Assembly: GCA_964019135.1 (NCBI GenBank)
Contig: OZ025249.1
Span: 19,245,088-19,309,087, forward strand
Length of the DNA: 64,000 nt
Origin: Arenicola marina
Taxonomy: Eukaryota; Annelida; Polychaeta; Arenicolidae
Reading direction: 5' to 3'
Made by a program: the position numbers and the translations under genes. Under the pieces are notes generated by a model. That model had not been told where the DNA came from, searched no databases, and saw only the letters and a list, made by a program, of their open reading frames with translations. Position 1 is the first letter of the stretch; the number at the start of each line of letters is the position of its first letter. This document shows, piece by piece, positions 24,201 to 35,714 of this stretch.

Positions 24201-24907
24201 GCCACAAGCCGGGGCCACAAGCCGGGGCCACAGACCGGGGCCACAAGCCGGAGCCACAAGCCGGAGCCACAAGCCGGGGCCACAAGCCGGGGCCACAAGC
24301 CCACAAGCCGGAGCCACAAGCCGGGGCCACAAGCCGGGGCCACAGACCGGGGCCACAAGCCCACAAGCCGGAGCCACAAGCCGGGGCCACAAGCCGGGGC
24401 CACAGACCGGGGCCACACGCCCACAAGCCGGAGCCACAAGCCGGGGCCACAAGCCGGGGCCACAAGCCGGGGCCACAGACCGGGGCCACAAGCCCACAAG
24501 CCGGAGCCACAAGCCGGGGCCACAAGCCGGGGCCACCAGCCGGGGCCACAAGCCGGGGCCACAAGCCCACAAGCCGGAGCCACAAGCCGGGGCCACAAGC
24601 CGGGACCACAAGCCCACAAGCCGGAGCCACAAGCCGGAGCCACAAGCCGGGGCCACAAGCCGGGGCCACAAACCGGGGCCACAAGCCGGGGCCACAAGCC
24701 GGGGCCACAAGCCGGGGCCACAAGCCGGGGCCACAAGCCGGGGCCACAAGCTAGGGTCACAAGCCTGGGCTACAAGCCCACAAACCGGAGCCACAAGCCG
24801 CGGCCACAAGCCGGGGCCACAAGCCGGGGCCACAGACCGGGGCCACAAGCCCACAAGCCGGAGCCACAAGCCGGGGCCACAAGCCGGGGCCACAAGCCGG
24901 GGCCACA
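21236..24907. repeat. 13-bp GC-rich satellite
   Basis: Roughly 280 copies of GCCGGGGCCACAA, mixed with GCCGGAGCCACAA, ACCGGGGCCACA and the shorter AGCCCACAA. Because 13 is not a multiple of three, 39-bp periods keep several frames open, and the minus strand carries frames up to 936 codons reading LWPRLVAPACGPG. They are overlapping, mutually shifted and pure repeat. I reject them as genes. Larger blocks are duplicated (for example about 23400-23650 and 23640-23890). Confidence 0.97.
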
Positions 24908-25690
24908 GGGTACAGCGTTAATTGGCGCTATGCAGGTAGCCGGGCATGAAGCATGTACAGCGCGTACGCATGTCACACAGGTCTCCGCCTCTGGAGTCCA
25001 CCTTGGCCGCCAGGGGCGCCCCGGGGCCCCGACGCCAAGGATCACCACCAGGGGTCGCCACCAGGGGTCGCCGCCAGAGGGCGTCATCCAGGTTTGATGT
25101 ACTCCCGCACGTTGACAAAGTGTAGTGTTGGCCCGGGGCGGACTGGGCCGTCGCCAAGCACGCTACTCACTACGACGGCTGGACTAGCGAGCACGCGGCT
25201 CGGCCTTGTAATGTTTTATTCATGTTTTCGTCCTCTTGTCCCTGTTGCTAACGGGCGGATCCGAAAGCAGTTCATTCAGAGTGAGAGAGGGAGAGTGCTT
25301 TGCGTACGGTATTAAACCGCGCCGGTCCTGGTCACATGCTTTCCACGCCAAGTGGGTGACACTTGCGAGTCAGACTTAAATACTATGTCGGTTCCCACAG
25401 AGGTCAGACTGACCAAACGACGTCCCCCACGTTGGTGTTTCAATTCAACTAATTATTGCAGACGGACGTTCACATTCCTCATCAACAAAGTTCTTAATAA
25501 AATAACAATATTTAATGTTAGAACAGAAATGTTAATAGTAATTTAAATATTAATCAGCGACTGGCACCTGCTGCCATAGATTCACCTCCGAAATTTGGAG
25601 GTGGGTGGGAGGGCTGCTGCAGGGGTAGGGGTTTAGCCTACCTCTGCAGCAGCCTAGGAGCATCAAAATATAATACCCGTTAATTTAATT
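24908..25690. other. Unique spacer with short CCAGGGGTCGCCA repeats
   Basis: Unique sequence between the 13-bp and 41-bp arrays. At 25043-25083 there are short tandem CCACCAGGGGTCG-like units ending in a full CTCF-like core. Overlapping minus frames are open into the satellite, but I cannot assign a product. Confidence 0.45.
25071..25083 (+). promoter_or_regulatory. CTCF-like motif (full core match)
   Basis: CCGCCAGAGGGCG matches all positions of the CTCF core consensus. It lies in unique sequence between two satellites. Confidence 0.4.
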
Positions 25691-25714
25691 TGAAATACTG
25701 GTCATTATCCCGTA

Positions 25715-25915
25715 TCGGGGATGTGGCTGCAAGTGCAGAGTTCTCGCTCAAGAGACAGGGATGTGGCTACACGTGCAGGGTTTTCGCTCGTGAGACAGGG
25801 ATGTGGCTACAAGTGCAGGTTTTCGCTCGTGAGACGGGGATGTGGCTACAAGTGCAGGGTTTTCGCTCGTGAGACGGGGGTATATGTGGCTACAAAGGCA
25901 GGGTTTCGCTCATGC
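25715..25915. repeat. About 41-bp tandem array (5 copies)
   Basis: Five imperfect copies of a unit with GATGTGGCTACAAGTGCAGG and TTTTCGCTCGTGAGACGG. Copy length varies by 1-6 bp. Confidence 0.9.
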
Positions 25916-26026
25916 AGTCTTAATTCAACAAAAAACAGGCAGGGTTAATGTAGTTGCAAGAGTAAGTGCAAGAGGGTTCATTAGGTGAGGTATATATCGC
26001 CTATCTGCACATCCGGCTATGTGCAC

Positions 26027-29000
26027 ATCCGAGGCTTGACTCTGCCAGGCCAGCCATCGCGCCGGAGTCCGAGGCTTGACTCTGCCAGGCCAGCCATCGC
26101 GCCGGAGTCCGGGGCTTGACTCTGCCAGGCCAGCCATCGCGCCGGAGTCCGGGGCTTGACTCTGCCAGGCCAGCCATCGCGCCGGAGTCCGGGGCTTTAC
26201 TCTGCCAGGCCAGCCATCGCGCCGGAGTCCGGGGCTTGACTCTGCCAGGCCAGCCATCGTGCCGGAGTCCGGGGCTTGACTCTGCCAGGCCAGCCATCGT
26301 GCCGGAGTCCGGGGCTTGACTCTGCCAGGCCAGCCATCGTGCCGGAGTCCGGGGTTTGACTCTGCCAGGCCAGCCATCGCGCCGGAGTCCGGGGCTTGAC
26401 TCTGCCAGGCCAGCCATCGCGCCGGAGTCCGAGGCTTGACTCTGCCAGGCCAGCCATCGTGCCGGAGTCCGGGGTTTGACTCTGCCAGGCCAGCCATCGT
26501 GCCGGAGTCCGAGGCTTGACTCTGCCAGGCCAGCCATCGTGCCGGAGTCCGGGGTTTGACTCTGCCAGGCCAGCTATCGCGCCGGAGTCCGGGGCTTGAC
26601 TCTGCCAGGCCAGCCATCGCGCCGGAGTCCGAGGCTTGACTCTGCCAGGCCAGCCATCGCGCCGGAGTCCGGGGCTTGACTCTGCCAGGCCAGCCATCGC
26701 GCCGGAGTCCGAGGCTTGACTCTGCCAGGCCAGCTATCGCGCCGGAGTCCGGGGCTTGACTCTGCCAGGCCAGCCATCGCGCCGGAGTCCGGGGCTTGAC
26801 TCTGCCAGGCCAGCCATCGTGCCGGAGTCCGGGGTTTGACTCTGCCAGGCCAGCCATCGTGCCGGAGTCCGAGGCTTGACTCTGCCAGGCCAGCCATCGT
26901 GCCGGAGTCCGAGGCTTGACTCTGCCAGGCCAGCCATCGTGCCGGAGTCCGAGGCTTGACTCTGCCAGGCCAGCCATCGTGCCGGAGTCCGGGGCTTGAC
27001 TCTGCCAGGCCAGCCATCGTGCCGGAGTCCGGGGCTTGACTCTGCCAGGCCAGCCATCGCGCCGGAGTCCGGGGCTTGACTCTGCCAGGCCAGCCATCGT
27101 GCCGGAGTCCGGGGCTTGACTCTGCCAGGCCAGCCATCGTGCCGGAGTCCGGGGCTTGACTCTGCCAGGCCAGCCATCGTGCCGGAGTCCGGGGCTTGAC
27201 TCTGCCAGGCCAGCCATCGCGCCGGAGTCCGGGGCTTGACTCTGCCAGGCCAGCCATCGTGCCGGAGTCCGGGGCTTGACTCTGCCAGGCCAGCCATCGT
27301 GCCGGAGTCCGGGGCTTGACTCTGCCAGGCCAGCCATCGCGCCGGAGTCCGGGGCTTGACTCTGCCAGGCCAGCCATCGCGCCGGAGTCCGAGGCTTGAC
27401 TCTGCCAGGCCAGCCATCGTGCCGGAGTCCGAGGCTTGACTCTGCCAGGCCAGCCATCGTGCCGGAGTCCGGGGCTTGACTCTGCCAGGCCAGCCATCGC
27501 GCCGGAGTCCGGGGCTTGACTCTGCCAGGCCAGCCATCGCGCCGGAGTCCGAGGCTTGACTCTGCCAGGCCAGCCATCGCGCCGGAGTCCGAGGCTTGAC
27601 TCTGCCAGGCCAGCCATCGTGCCGGAGTCCGGGGCTTGACTCTGCCAGGCCAGCCATCGCGCCGGAGTCCGGGGCTTGACTCTGCCAGGCCAGCCATCGC
27701 GCCGGAGTCCGAGGCTTGACTCTGCCAGGCCAGCCATCGTGCCGGAGTCCGGGGTTTGACTCTGCCAGGCCAGCCATCGTGCCGGAGTCCGAGGCTTGAC
27801 TCTGCCAGGCCAGCCATCGTGCCGGAGTCCGGGGTTTGACTCTGCCAGGCCAGCTATCGCGCCGGAGTCCGGGGCTTGACTCTGCCAGGCCAGCCATCGC
27901 GCCGGAGTCCGAGGCTTGACTCTGCCAGGCCAGCCATCGCGCCGGAGTCCGGGGCTTGACTCTGCCAGGCCAGCCATCGCGCCGGAGTCCGAGGCTTGAC
28001 TCTGCCAGGCCAGCTATCGCGCCGGAGTCCGGGGCTTGACTCTGCCAGGCCAGCCATCGCGCCGGAGTCCGGGGCTTGACTCTGCCAGGCCAGCCATCGT
28101 GCCGGAGTCCGGGGTTTGACTCTGCCAGGCCAGCCATCGTGCCGGAGTCCGAGGCTTGACTCTGCCAGGCCAGCCATCGTGCCGGAGTCCGAGGCTTGAC
28201 TCTGCCAGGCCAGCCATCGTGCCGGAGTCCGAGGCTTGACTCTGCCAGGCCAGCCATCGCGCCGGAGTCCGAGGCTTGACTCTGCCAGGCCAGCTATCGC
28301 GCCGGAGTCCGGGGCTTGACTCTGCCAGGCCAGCCATCGCGCCGGAGTCCGGGGCTTGACTCTGCCAGGCCAGCCATCGTGCCGGAGTCCGGGGCTTGAC
28401 TCTGCCAGGCCAGCCATCGCGCCGGAGTCCGGGGCTTGACTCTGCCAGGCCAGCCATCGTGCCGGAGTCCGGGGCTTGACTCTGCCAGGCCAGCCATCGT
28501 GCCGGAGTCCGGGGCTTGACTCTGCCAGGCCAGCCATCGTGCCGGAGTCCGGGGCTTGACTCTGCCAGGCCAGCCATCGTGCCGGAGTCCGGGGCTTGAC
28601 TCTGCCAGGCCAGCCATCGCGCCGGAGTCCGGGGCTTGACTCTGCCAGGCCAGCCATCGCGCCGGAGTCCGAGGCTTGACTCTGCCAGGCCAGCTATCGC
28701 GCCGGAGTCCGGGGCTTGACTCTGCCAGGCCAGCCATCGTGCCGGAGTCCGGGGCTTGACTCTGCCAGGCCAGCCATCGCGCCGGAGTCCGGGGCTTGAC
28801 TCTGCCAGGCCAGCCATCGCGCCGGAGTCCGGGGCTTGACTCTGCCAGGCCAGCCATCGCGCCGGAGTCCGGGGTTTGACTCTGCCAGGCCAGCCATCGT
28901 GCCGGAGTCCGAGGCTTGACTCTGCCAGGCCAGCCATCGTGCCGGAGTCCGAGGCTTGACTCTGCCAGGCCAGCCATCGCGCCGGAGTCCGAGGCTTGAC

Positions 29001-32000
29001 TCTGCCAGGCCAGCCATCGTGCCGGAGTCCGGGGCTTGACTCTGCCAGGCCAGCCATCGTGCCGGAGTCCGGGGCTTGACTCTGCCAGGCCAGCCATCGT
29101 GCCGGAGGCCGGGGCTTGACTCTGCCAGGCCAGCCATCGCGCCGGAGTCCGAGGTTTGACTCTGCCAGGCCAGCCATCGCGCCGGAGTCCGGGGCTTGAC
29201 TCTGCCAGGCCAGCCATCGCGCCGGAGTCCGGGGCTTGACTCTGCCAGGCCAGCCATCGTGCCGGAGTCCGGGGCTTGACTCTGCCAGGCCAGCCATCGT
29301 GCCGGAGTCCGGGGCTTGACTCTGCCAGGCCAGCCATCGTGCCGGAGTCCGGGGCTTGACTCTGCCAGGCCAGCCATCGCGCCGGAGTCCGGGGCTTGAC
29401 TCTGCCAGGCCAGCCATCGCGCCGGAGTCCGAGGCTTGACTCTGCCAGGCCAGCTATCGCGCCGGAGTCCGGGGCTTGACTCTGCCAGGCCAGCCATCGT
29501 GCCGGAGTCCGGGGCTTGACTCTGCCAGGCCAGCCATCGCGCCGGAGTCCGGGGCTTGACTCTGCCAGGCCAGCCATCGCGCCGGAGTCCGGGGCTTGAC
29601 TCTGCCAGGCCAGCCATCGCGCCGGAGTCCGGGGTTTGACTCTGCCAGGCCAGCCATCGTGCCGGAGTCCGAGGCTTGACTCTGCCAGGCCAGCCATCGT
29701 GCCGGAGTCCGAGGCTTGACTCTGCCAGGCCAGCCATCGCGCCGGAGTCCGAGGCTTGACTCTGCCAGGCCAGCCATCGTGCCGGAGTCCGGGGCTTGAC
29801 TCTGCCAGGCCAGCCATCGTGCCGGAGTCCGGGGCTTGACTCTGCCAGGCCAGCCATCGTGCCGGAGGCCGGGGCTTGACTCTGCCAGGCCAGCCATCGC
29901 GCCGGAGTCCGAGGTTTGACTCTGCCAGGCCAGCCATCGCGCCGGAGTCCGGGGCTTGACTCTGCCAGGCCAGCCATCGTGCCGGAGTCCGGGGTTTGAC
30001 TCTGCCAGGCCAGCCATCGTGCCGGAGTCCGGGGCTTGACTCTGCCAGGCCAGCCATCGTGCCGGAGTCCGGGGCTTGACTCTGCCAGGCCAGCCATCGC
30101 GCCGGAGTCCGGGGCTTGACTCTGCCAGGCCAGCCATCGCGCCGGAGTCCGGGGCTTGACTCTGCCAGGCCAGCTATCGCGCCGGAGTCCGGGGCTTGAC
30201 TCTGCCAGGCCAGCCATCGCGCCGGAGTCCGAGGCTTGACTCTGCCAGGCCAGCCATCGTGCCGGAGTCCGGGGCTTGACTCTGCCAGGCCAGCCATCGC
30301 GCCGGAGTCCGGGGCTTGACTCTGCCAGGCCAGCTATCGCGCCGGAGTCCGGGGCTTGACTCTGCCAGGCCAGCCATCGCGCCGGAGTCCGGGGCTTGAC
30401 TCTGCCAGGCCAGCCATCGTGCCGGAGTCCGGGGCTTGACTCTGCCAGGCCAGCCATCGCGCCGGAGTCCGGGGCTTGACTCTGCCAGGCCAGCCATCGT
30501 GCCGGAGTCCGGGGCTTGACTCTGCCAGGCCAGCCATCGTGCCGGAGTCCGAGGCTTGACTCCGCCAGGCCAGCCATCGTGCCGGAGTCCGAGGCTTTAC
30601 TCTGCCAGGCCAGCCATCGCGCCGGAGTCCGGGGCTTGACTCTGCCAGGCCAGCCATCGTGCCGGAGTCCGGGGCTTGACTCTGCCAGGCCAGCCATCGC
30701 GCCGGAGTCCGGGGCTTGACTCTGCCAGGCCAGCCATCGCGCCGGAGTCCGAGGCTTGACTCTGCCAGGCCAGCCATCGTGCCGGAGTCCGGGGTTTGAC
30801 TCTGCCAGGCCAGCCATCGTGCCGGAGTCCGAGGCTTGACTCTGCCAGGCCAGCCATCGTGCCGGAGTCCGGGGTTTGACTCTGCCAGGCCAGCCATCGT
30901 GCCCGAATCCGAGGCTTCCCTCTGCCAGGCCAGCCATCGTGCCGGAGGCCGGGGCTTGACTCTGCCAGGCCAGCCATCGTGCCGGAGTCCGAGGCTTGAC
31001 TCTGCCAGGCCAGCCATCGTGCCTGAGTTCGGGGCTTTACTCTGCCAGGCCAGCCATCGTGCCGAAGTCCGAGGCTTGACTCTGCCAGGCCAGCCATCGT
31101 GCCGGAGTCCGAGGCTTGACTCTGCCAGGCCAGCCATCGTGCCTGAGTTCGGGGCTTTACTCTGCCAGGCCAGCCATCGTGCCGAAGTCCGGGGCTTGAC
31201 TCTGCCAGGCCAGCTATCGCGCCGGAGTCCGGGGCTTGACTCTGCCAGGCCAGCCATCGCGCCGGAGTCCGGGGCTTGACTCTGCCAGGCCAGCCATCGT
31301 GCCGGAGTCCGGGGCTTGACTCTGCCAGGCCAGCCATCGCGCCGGAGTCCGGGGCTTGACTCTGCCAGGCCAGCCATCGTGCCGGAGTCCGGGGCTTGAC
31401 TCTGCCAGGCCAGCCATCGTGCCGGAGTCCGAGGCTTGACTCCGCCAGGCCAGCCATCGTGCCGGAGTCCGAGGCTTTACTCTGCCAGGCCAGCCATCGC
31501 GCCGGAGTCCGGGGCTTGACTCTGCCAGGCCAGCCATCGTGCCGGAGTCCGGGGCTTGACTCTGCCAGGCCAGCCATCGCGCCGGAGTCCGGGGCTTGAC
31601 TCTGCCAGGCCAGCCATCGCGCCGGAGTCCGAGGCTTGACTCTGCCAGGCCAGCCATCGTGCCGGAGTCCGGGGTTTGACTCTGCCAGGCCAGCCATCGT
31701 GCCGGAGTCCGAGGCTTGACTCTGCCAGGCCAGCCATCGTGCCGGAGTCCGGGGTTTGACTCTGCCAGGCCAGCCATCGTGCCCGAATCCGAGGCTTCCC
31801 TCTGCCAGGCCAGCCATCGTGCCGGAGGCCGGGGCTTGACTCTGCCAGGCCAGCCATCGTGCCGGAGTCCGAGGCTTGACTCTGCCAGGCCAGCCATCGT
31901 GCCTGAGTTCGGGGCTTTACTCTGCCAGGCCAGCCATCGTGCCGAAGTCCGAGGCTTGACTCTGCCAGGCCAGCCATCGTGCCGGAGTCCGAGGCTTGAC

Positions 32001-32260
32001 TCTGCCAGGCCAGCCATCGTGCCTGAGTTCGGGGCTTTACTCTGCCAGGCCAGCCATCGTGCCGAAGTCCGGGGCTTGACTCTGCCAGGCCAGCCATCGT
32101 GCCTGAGTTCGGGGCTTTACTCTGCCAGGCCAGCCATCGTGCCGAAGTCCGAGGCTGGACTCTGCCAGGCCAGCCATCGTGCCGGAGTCCGGGGTTTGAC
32201 TCTGCCAGGCCAGCCATCGTGCCCGAATCCGAGGCTTCACTCTGCCAGGCCAGCCATCGT
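26027..32260. repeat. 40-bp satellite with higher-order duplications
   Basis: About 156 copies of a 40-bp unit (TCTGCCAGGCCAGCCATCGY followed by GCCGGAGTCCGRGGCTTGAC). Most copies differ only at two sites (C/T and G/A), and the order of these variants repeats at long range. The segment from about 30516 to 31380 recurs at +880 bp, and the variant order around 26574-27977 recurs in part at +1440 bp (28014-29417). Units near the right end (after 30890) are more divergent. Minus-strand frames of 267-747 codons (AGLAESSPGLRHDGWPGRVK) are repeat artefacts: 120-bp periodicity leaves all frames without stops. Confidence 0.97.
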
Positions 32261-32264
32261 CACT

Positions 32265-33585
32265 TAATTACAGGCAGCATTTATGTGAATTATCAAATAA
32301 TAAGGGTTTACTCAACTTCCTTACCGTTCCAGATTTGTTTTGTATTGGCTAAATGACAAAATTCGCGAGCGAAGCAGGGTACCGAAGAAACTAGGCTAGA
32401 AAATGCGCATCGTGCACGAACCAATTAATCTTAAAAAAAAATGCACTGTATTGTTACCAATTTACCGGGGAAATAGTTGCCACTTAGTCGAGGATTAACT
32501 TGGTCCAGCACCTAGGCCACATTATTAATCCCCATGATTTAGCATTAAATAGCGGATCCCTTAAATGTTTCAATAATATTCATTCAATGTGTTTGCCACG
32601 CAACGGCGGTGTTACGTATGGTAGTGTAGGTCTGGCAGTTTAAAGGATATATGCGCGCGTGGGATGTGGTGGTAGCTGGTGGAGAATTTGAATGGTCGCC
32701 ATTGGGGTTTGACGATTAGTTAGGCCTATATAGTCATCCGCTGCGAATTAAGGGCGTTTTAAAAGTAGGAGTACAGCCTGATAAAACAGTCCACTCCTGA
32801 GCAGAGGTCTGACGCATGCAATTATACACGCTAATACGCGTAATGAACAGCAATTAACGGACACGTTGCCATTGATCCATAGTGCCTACTTCACATTGGT
32901 TTTCGGTTGTCCCACGATATTCAGAGCGTTTGTTAAGCGCCGTGGGGTCCCCCCACTTGGTTGTCAACGGCCGGGCGTGCCTGGCGCTATAAATAACATC
33001 ACAGAGCCAGGGGTCATCACAACACGTGCAAAAAGCTGTCCCGCGCGTGCGTGGCTCACTGGGAGGAGTTACGTGGGAAGCCGTATTTTTTGGACAGCGG
33101 TCTTTGCCCCACAGCGAGTGTTACTGCGCCGTGTCTGCATGTTCAAAGCTGCTGCAATCAAGGGTGCTTTAGCTTTAGGTTTTGCAGGTATTAATTGACC
33201 TATGCAATGGTTTAGTGGGTGGGGCGGAGACTGCCGGACAAGGGCTGCACCACGTACGCAACTACAAGGTTAACAAAGCCAAAGGACGTAAGGTCTTCAA
33301 ACAGATTCGCAAACCGCAAGGACTGAGTGTAATGGAGTTGTGGCCAAAGCGAAGAAAATATCCTCGATTATAGACTAATTCAGGCTGTCAATCATTCACT
33401 GACGTCACTGTTGTTTTTATCTTATCATGTGGCGAAAAAAGGTATTTCATGTGCGTTATGTCGGACAAACAAGTCGGAAAACAAAGCAGCAGGTGTCACT
33501 TTGGTGTCAGTTTCTGAGAGGAGTACTGCTCACACCAACCATCAGCAATAATTGTCAATTTCAAACTCACGCTTAACAGTCCTTA
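32265..33585. other. Spacer without a supported gene
   Basis: Unique AT-rich sequence after the satellite. The 110-codon plus frame at 32866-33198 has no family resemblance I recognise and no splice context. I leave it uncalled. Confidence 0.5.
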
Positions 33586-33588
33586 AAA

Positions 33589-33910
33589 AATTTCTTTTTT
33601 CTATACGCCACCCATGCCAGACTGCCAAATAGAGTCTCTTGGCCTTGCCCGTGGTATCAAGTTTTCAACTTAGTGGTAATCGTCATCATTTTGTGTGCTC
33701 CGCGATGCTTTGGTATAAGTAAGTAGCAGTGCCGCGGCAGAGTTCTGTGGTGTCCCGGGATTGACACGTTTGCCCCACCACAGCCGAAACGGCGATGTTT
33801 GTCAGGTTTCTGAATTTATAGAATGGAACAATCGAGTCTTCTTGCAAATTTTGATATAAATTTCGCTTGAGCTTAGTTTTGGCGGGAAGAGCTCGATATG
33901 CAACTTTAAG
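33589..33910 (+). mobile_element. Dispersed repeat family A, copy 1
   Basis: About 320 bp that is clearly homologous to 48063-48390 in the same orientation. Shared blocks include TTTCTGAATTTATAGAATG, GCAAATTTTGATATAAATTT and CTTAGTTTTGGCGGGAA, with small indels between them. No inverted termini or open frame is visible. It may be a fragment of a larger transposon. Confidence 0.8.
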
Positions 33911-34805
33911 GAAAAAGGACTCAAGCATGGGCGGGGCTTAGTGTCGGAGTGTGGATCAGTCTATTGCTGACGGGGGGAGGAGAAAATGGTGGATGTGGGA
34001 CAGCTAGAGCGGCAACAGTGACTGCGACAAGAGACCCCAGAAACTCTGTGAGCGGTGGCTTCGACGCGTGAGTGACGTACGAGTTATTCGAATGATCAGT
34101 TTGGGGCTGAGCAAGCCAGGGCAGCGACAGTATAGTACTTAGCTCTCTGGATGTCGTGAGTCACGGGCGCTATCTAAGCATCTCAATGAGATACTCTCAA
34201 ACATGCGTCCACCCCCCCCCACTGTAGTTCTCTCCTTTCCTTCAGGCATCACGTATATTCTCATCAACATTAACTATCAATAAACGATTTCATTTTCAAC
34301 GAATAAACATTTGTTTTCAAGACTACGTATTTGGGACGGTTACGGGCGGATGACATACGGCCGAGACAGTTATAAATTAAATTAAAAAATTATAAATACG
34401 GCCTAGCCCATTATAAATTTGGGACAAAAACTCGCAAACAAGAAGCGGTGGTGTGCATAATCCAGAAGTGACATTTAATTGTGAAAGCGTATTTGATAAG
34501 GAACAGTCTTCAGTGTTTTTTGCTGGGACACACGTTGATTTTTCTGCTTAGAAGATTTGCGTAGCGCTAAGTAGGAAATATAAAGGTGCGTTCTGGTCTA
34601 TTCAATCCTATCAAAAGCAAGTCCAGTACTTGCACCAAATATACAAAGATATCCTACATTCCAGGCAGATCTTACTGTGAAGATGTGCCGATCAAAAGTC
34701 TTCGGTAGGAACTAAGAAATCAGAAAGTGGCAATAAAAATCATAACGTGCCCCTAAATCGCAGAAGCGAAGACCGCTCGGACAAATTGGCAAATGGGTTG
34801 GCTGT
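33911..34805. other. Spacer, no gene seen
   Basis: Unique sequence with a short C-run near 34212. Nothing coding supported. Confidence 0.5.
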
Positions 34806-34810
34806 ATATT

Positions 34811-34927
34811 TAGGACGCTTTTGGTCATGTCGAGTCAATGGGAGAAGAAAGGGGGAGTGGAGCCAGGTCCCCGGGGGTAACCCCATACTCTTTGCAAAGA
34901 AGGACATGGGATCTTTCTCCTGCGACC
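34811..34927 (+). mobile_element. SINE fragment (3' body)
   Basis: Matches the body of the element at 55688-55930: AGGACGCTT..GGTCAT, GTCAATGGG.GAAGAAAGGG and GAAGGACATGGGATCTTT are shared in order. The tRNA-like head is absent, so it is a truncated copy. With the head of the SINE on the minus strand at 55688-55930, this copy has the same orientation as that one. Confidence 0.7.
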
Positions 34928-35196
34928 AATTGGCAAATCAAACCCGATTATGTAAACCGATGCCTTATCGGAGCAGGTGGGTATTTATTTTCGCAGCGCA
35001 CTATTTGGGCGTATTATCGACCACTTTTATTGCGAAATACTTGCACATGTGACACCTTACCCGGTTAAAATAGGGTGCAGGTTCTTACAAGGATGCGGTA
35101 TCGGCCACTAGATGGTATAAAACGGAAGGCAAATATCTCCTCGGAAATGTATAAAAATGCAATCTAATGAAATTTCAGGAATATCGAATTCTGAGG

Positions 35197-35202
35197 TTTA
35201 TT
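35197..35202 (-). terminator. Possible ASXL poly(A) signal
   Basis: AATAAA on the minus strand, about 355 nt after the ASXL stop at 35557. It would give a 3' UTR of roughly 0.37 kb. Confidence 0.4.
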
Positions 35203-35556
35203 CTCACCAAGGGAAACATGAATGTAGTAACTGTTGAGAGACTTGAGAGCACTCACCAGCTGAAATACAGACACGGCAGGACCAAACGTCAGGCCTGTGT
35301 TGCAAAATAAGTTTTGCTAAATTTAAATACAAGTCTTATTCCACGTTGAGGCTCGAAGTCATATGACTATAGGTGCAAACGCGACGCGACCAATATGGCC
35401 GCTGCTGACGTCACGGAGAGCGACATCGGCGAAATGCGGCGAGCGATAATACGGAGATCTCGACATCATCGACAGTATGTAATCATTGCGCCTGTGTGAC
35501 GACCATTTACGAAGAGATGCGGCCGATGACGTCATCAATAAAAACGATGACGTGAA
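35203..35556 (-). other. ASXL: Probable ASXL 3' UTR
   Basis: Sequence between the ASXL stop and the first good minus-strand AATAAA. It holds two CRE-like TGACGTCA palindromes (35406-35413 and 35526-35533), whose meaning here is unknown. Confidence 0.4.
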
Positions 35557-35683
35557 TCAGGTGGTGATGAGGCAGGTGACGCAGAGCTTGGAGGGTCCGA
35601 TGCAGTCATCGTGGCAGAAGGCGCCACACTTCTTGCACGTGACCATGGCCTTGAGGCTGCAGGCGCAGTTGGCGGAGGCCGCT

Positions 35684-35714
<31 letters not shown>

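Noticed and set aside
21950..24893. Minus frames of 562-936 codons (LWPRLVAPACGPG repeats)
   Set aside because: They lie wholly in the 13-bp satellite, overlap one another in different frames and have no start context, splice sites or non-repeat domain.
24908..25157. Minus open frame reading GGDLCDMRTRCTCFMPGYL as a possible exon
   Set aside because: No convincing acceptor or donor and the frame runs into satellite; cysteine spacing matches no domain I recognise.
25925..32267. Minus and plus frames of 67-747 codons with WPGRVKPRTPARW-like repeats
   Set aside because: Pure translation of the 40-bp satellite; several frames are open at once, as expected from a stop-free unit.
32866..33198. 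110-codon plus frame
   Set aside because: No domain, no codon or splice support, and the sequence does not resemble a family I know.
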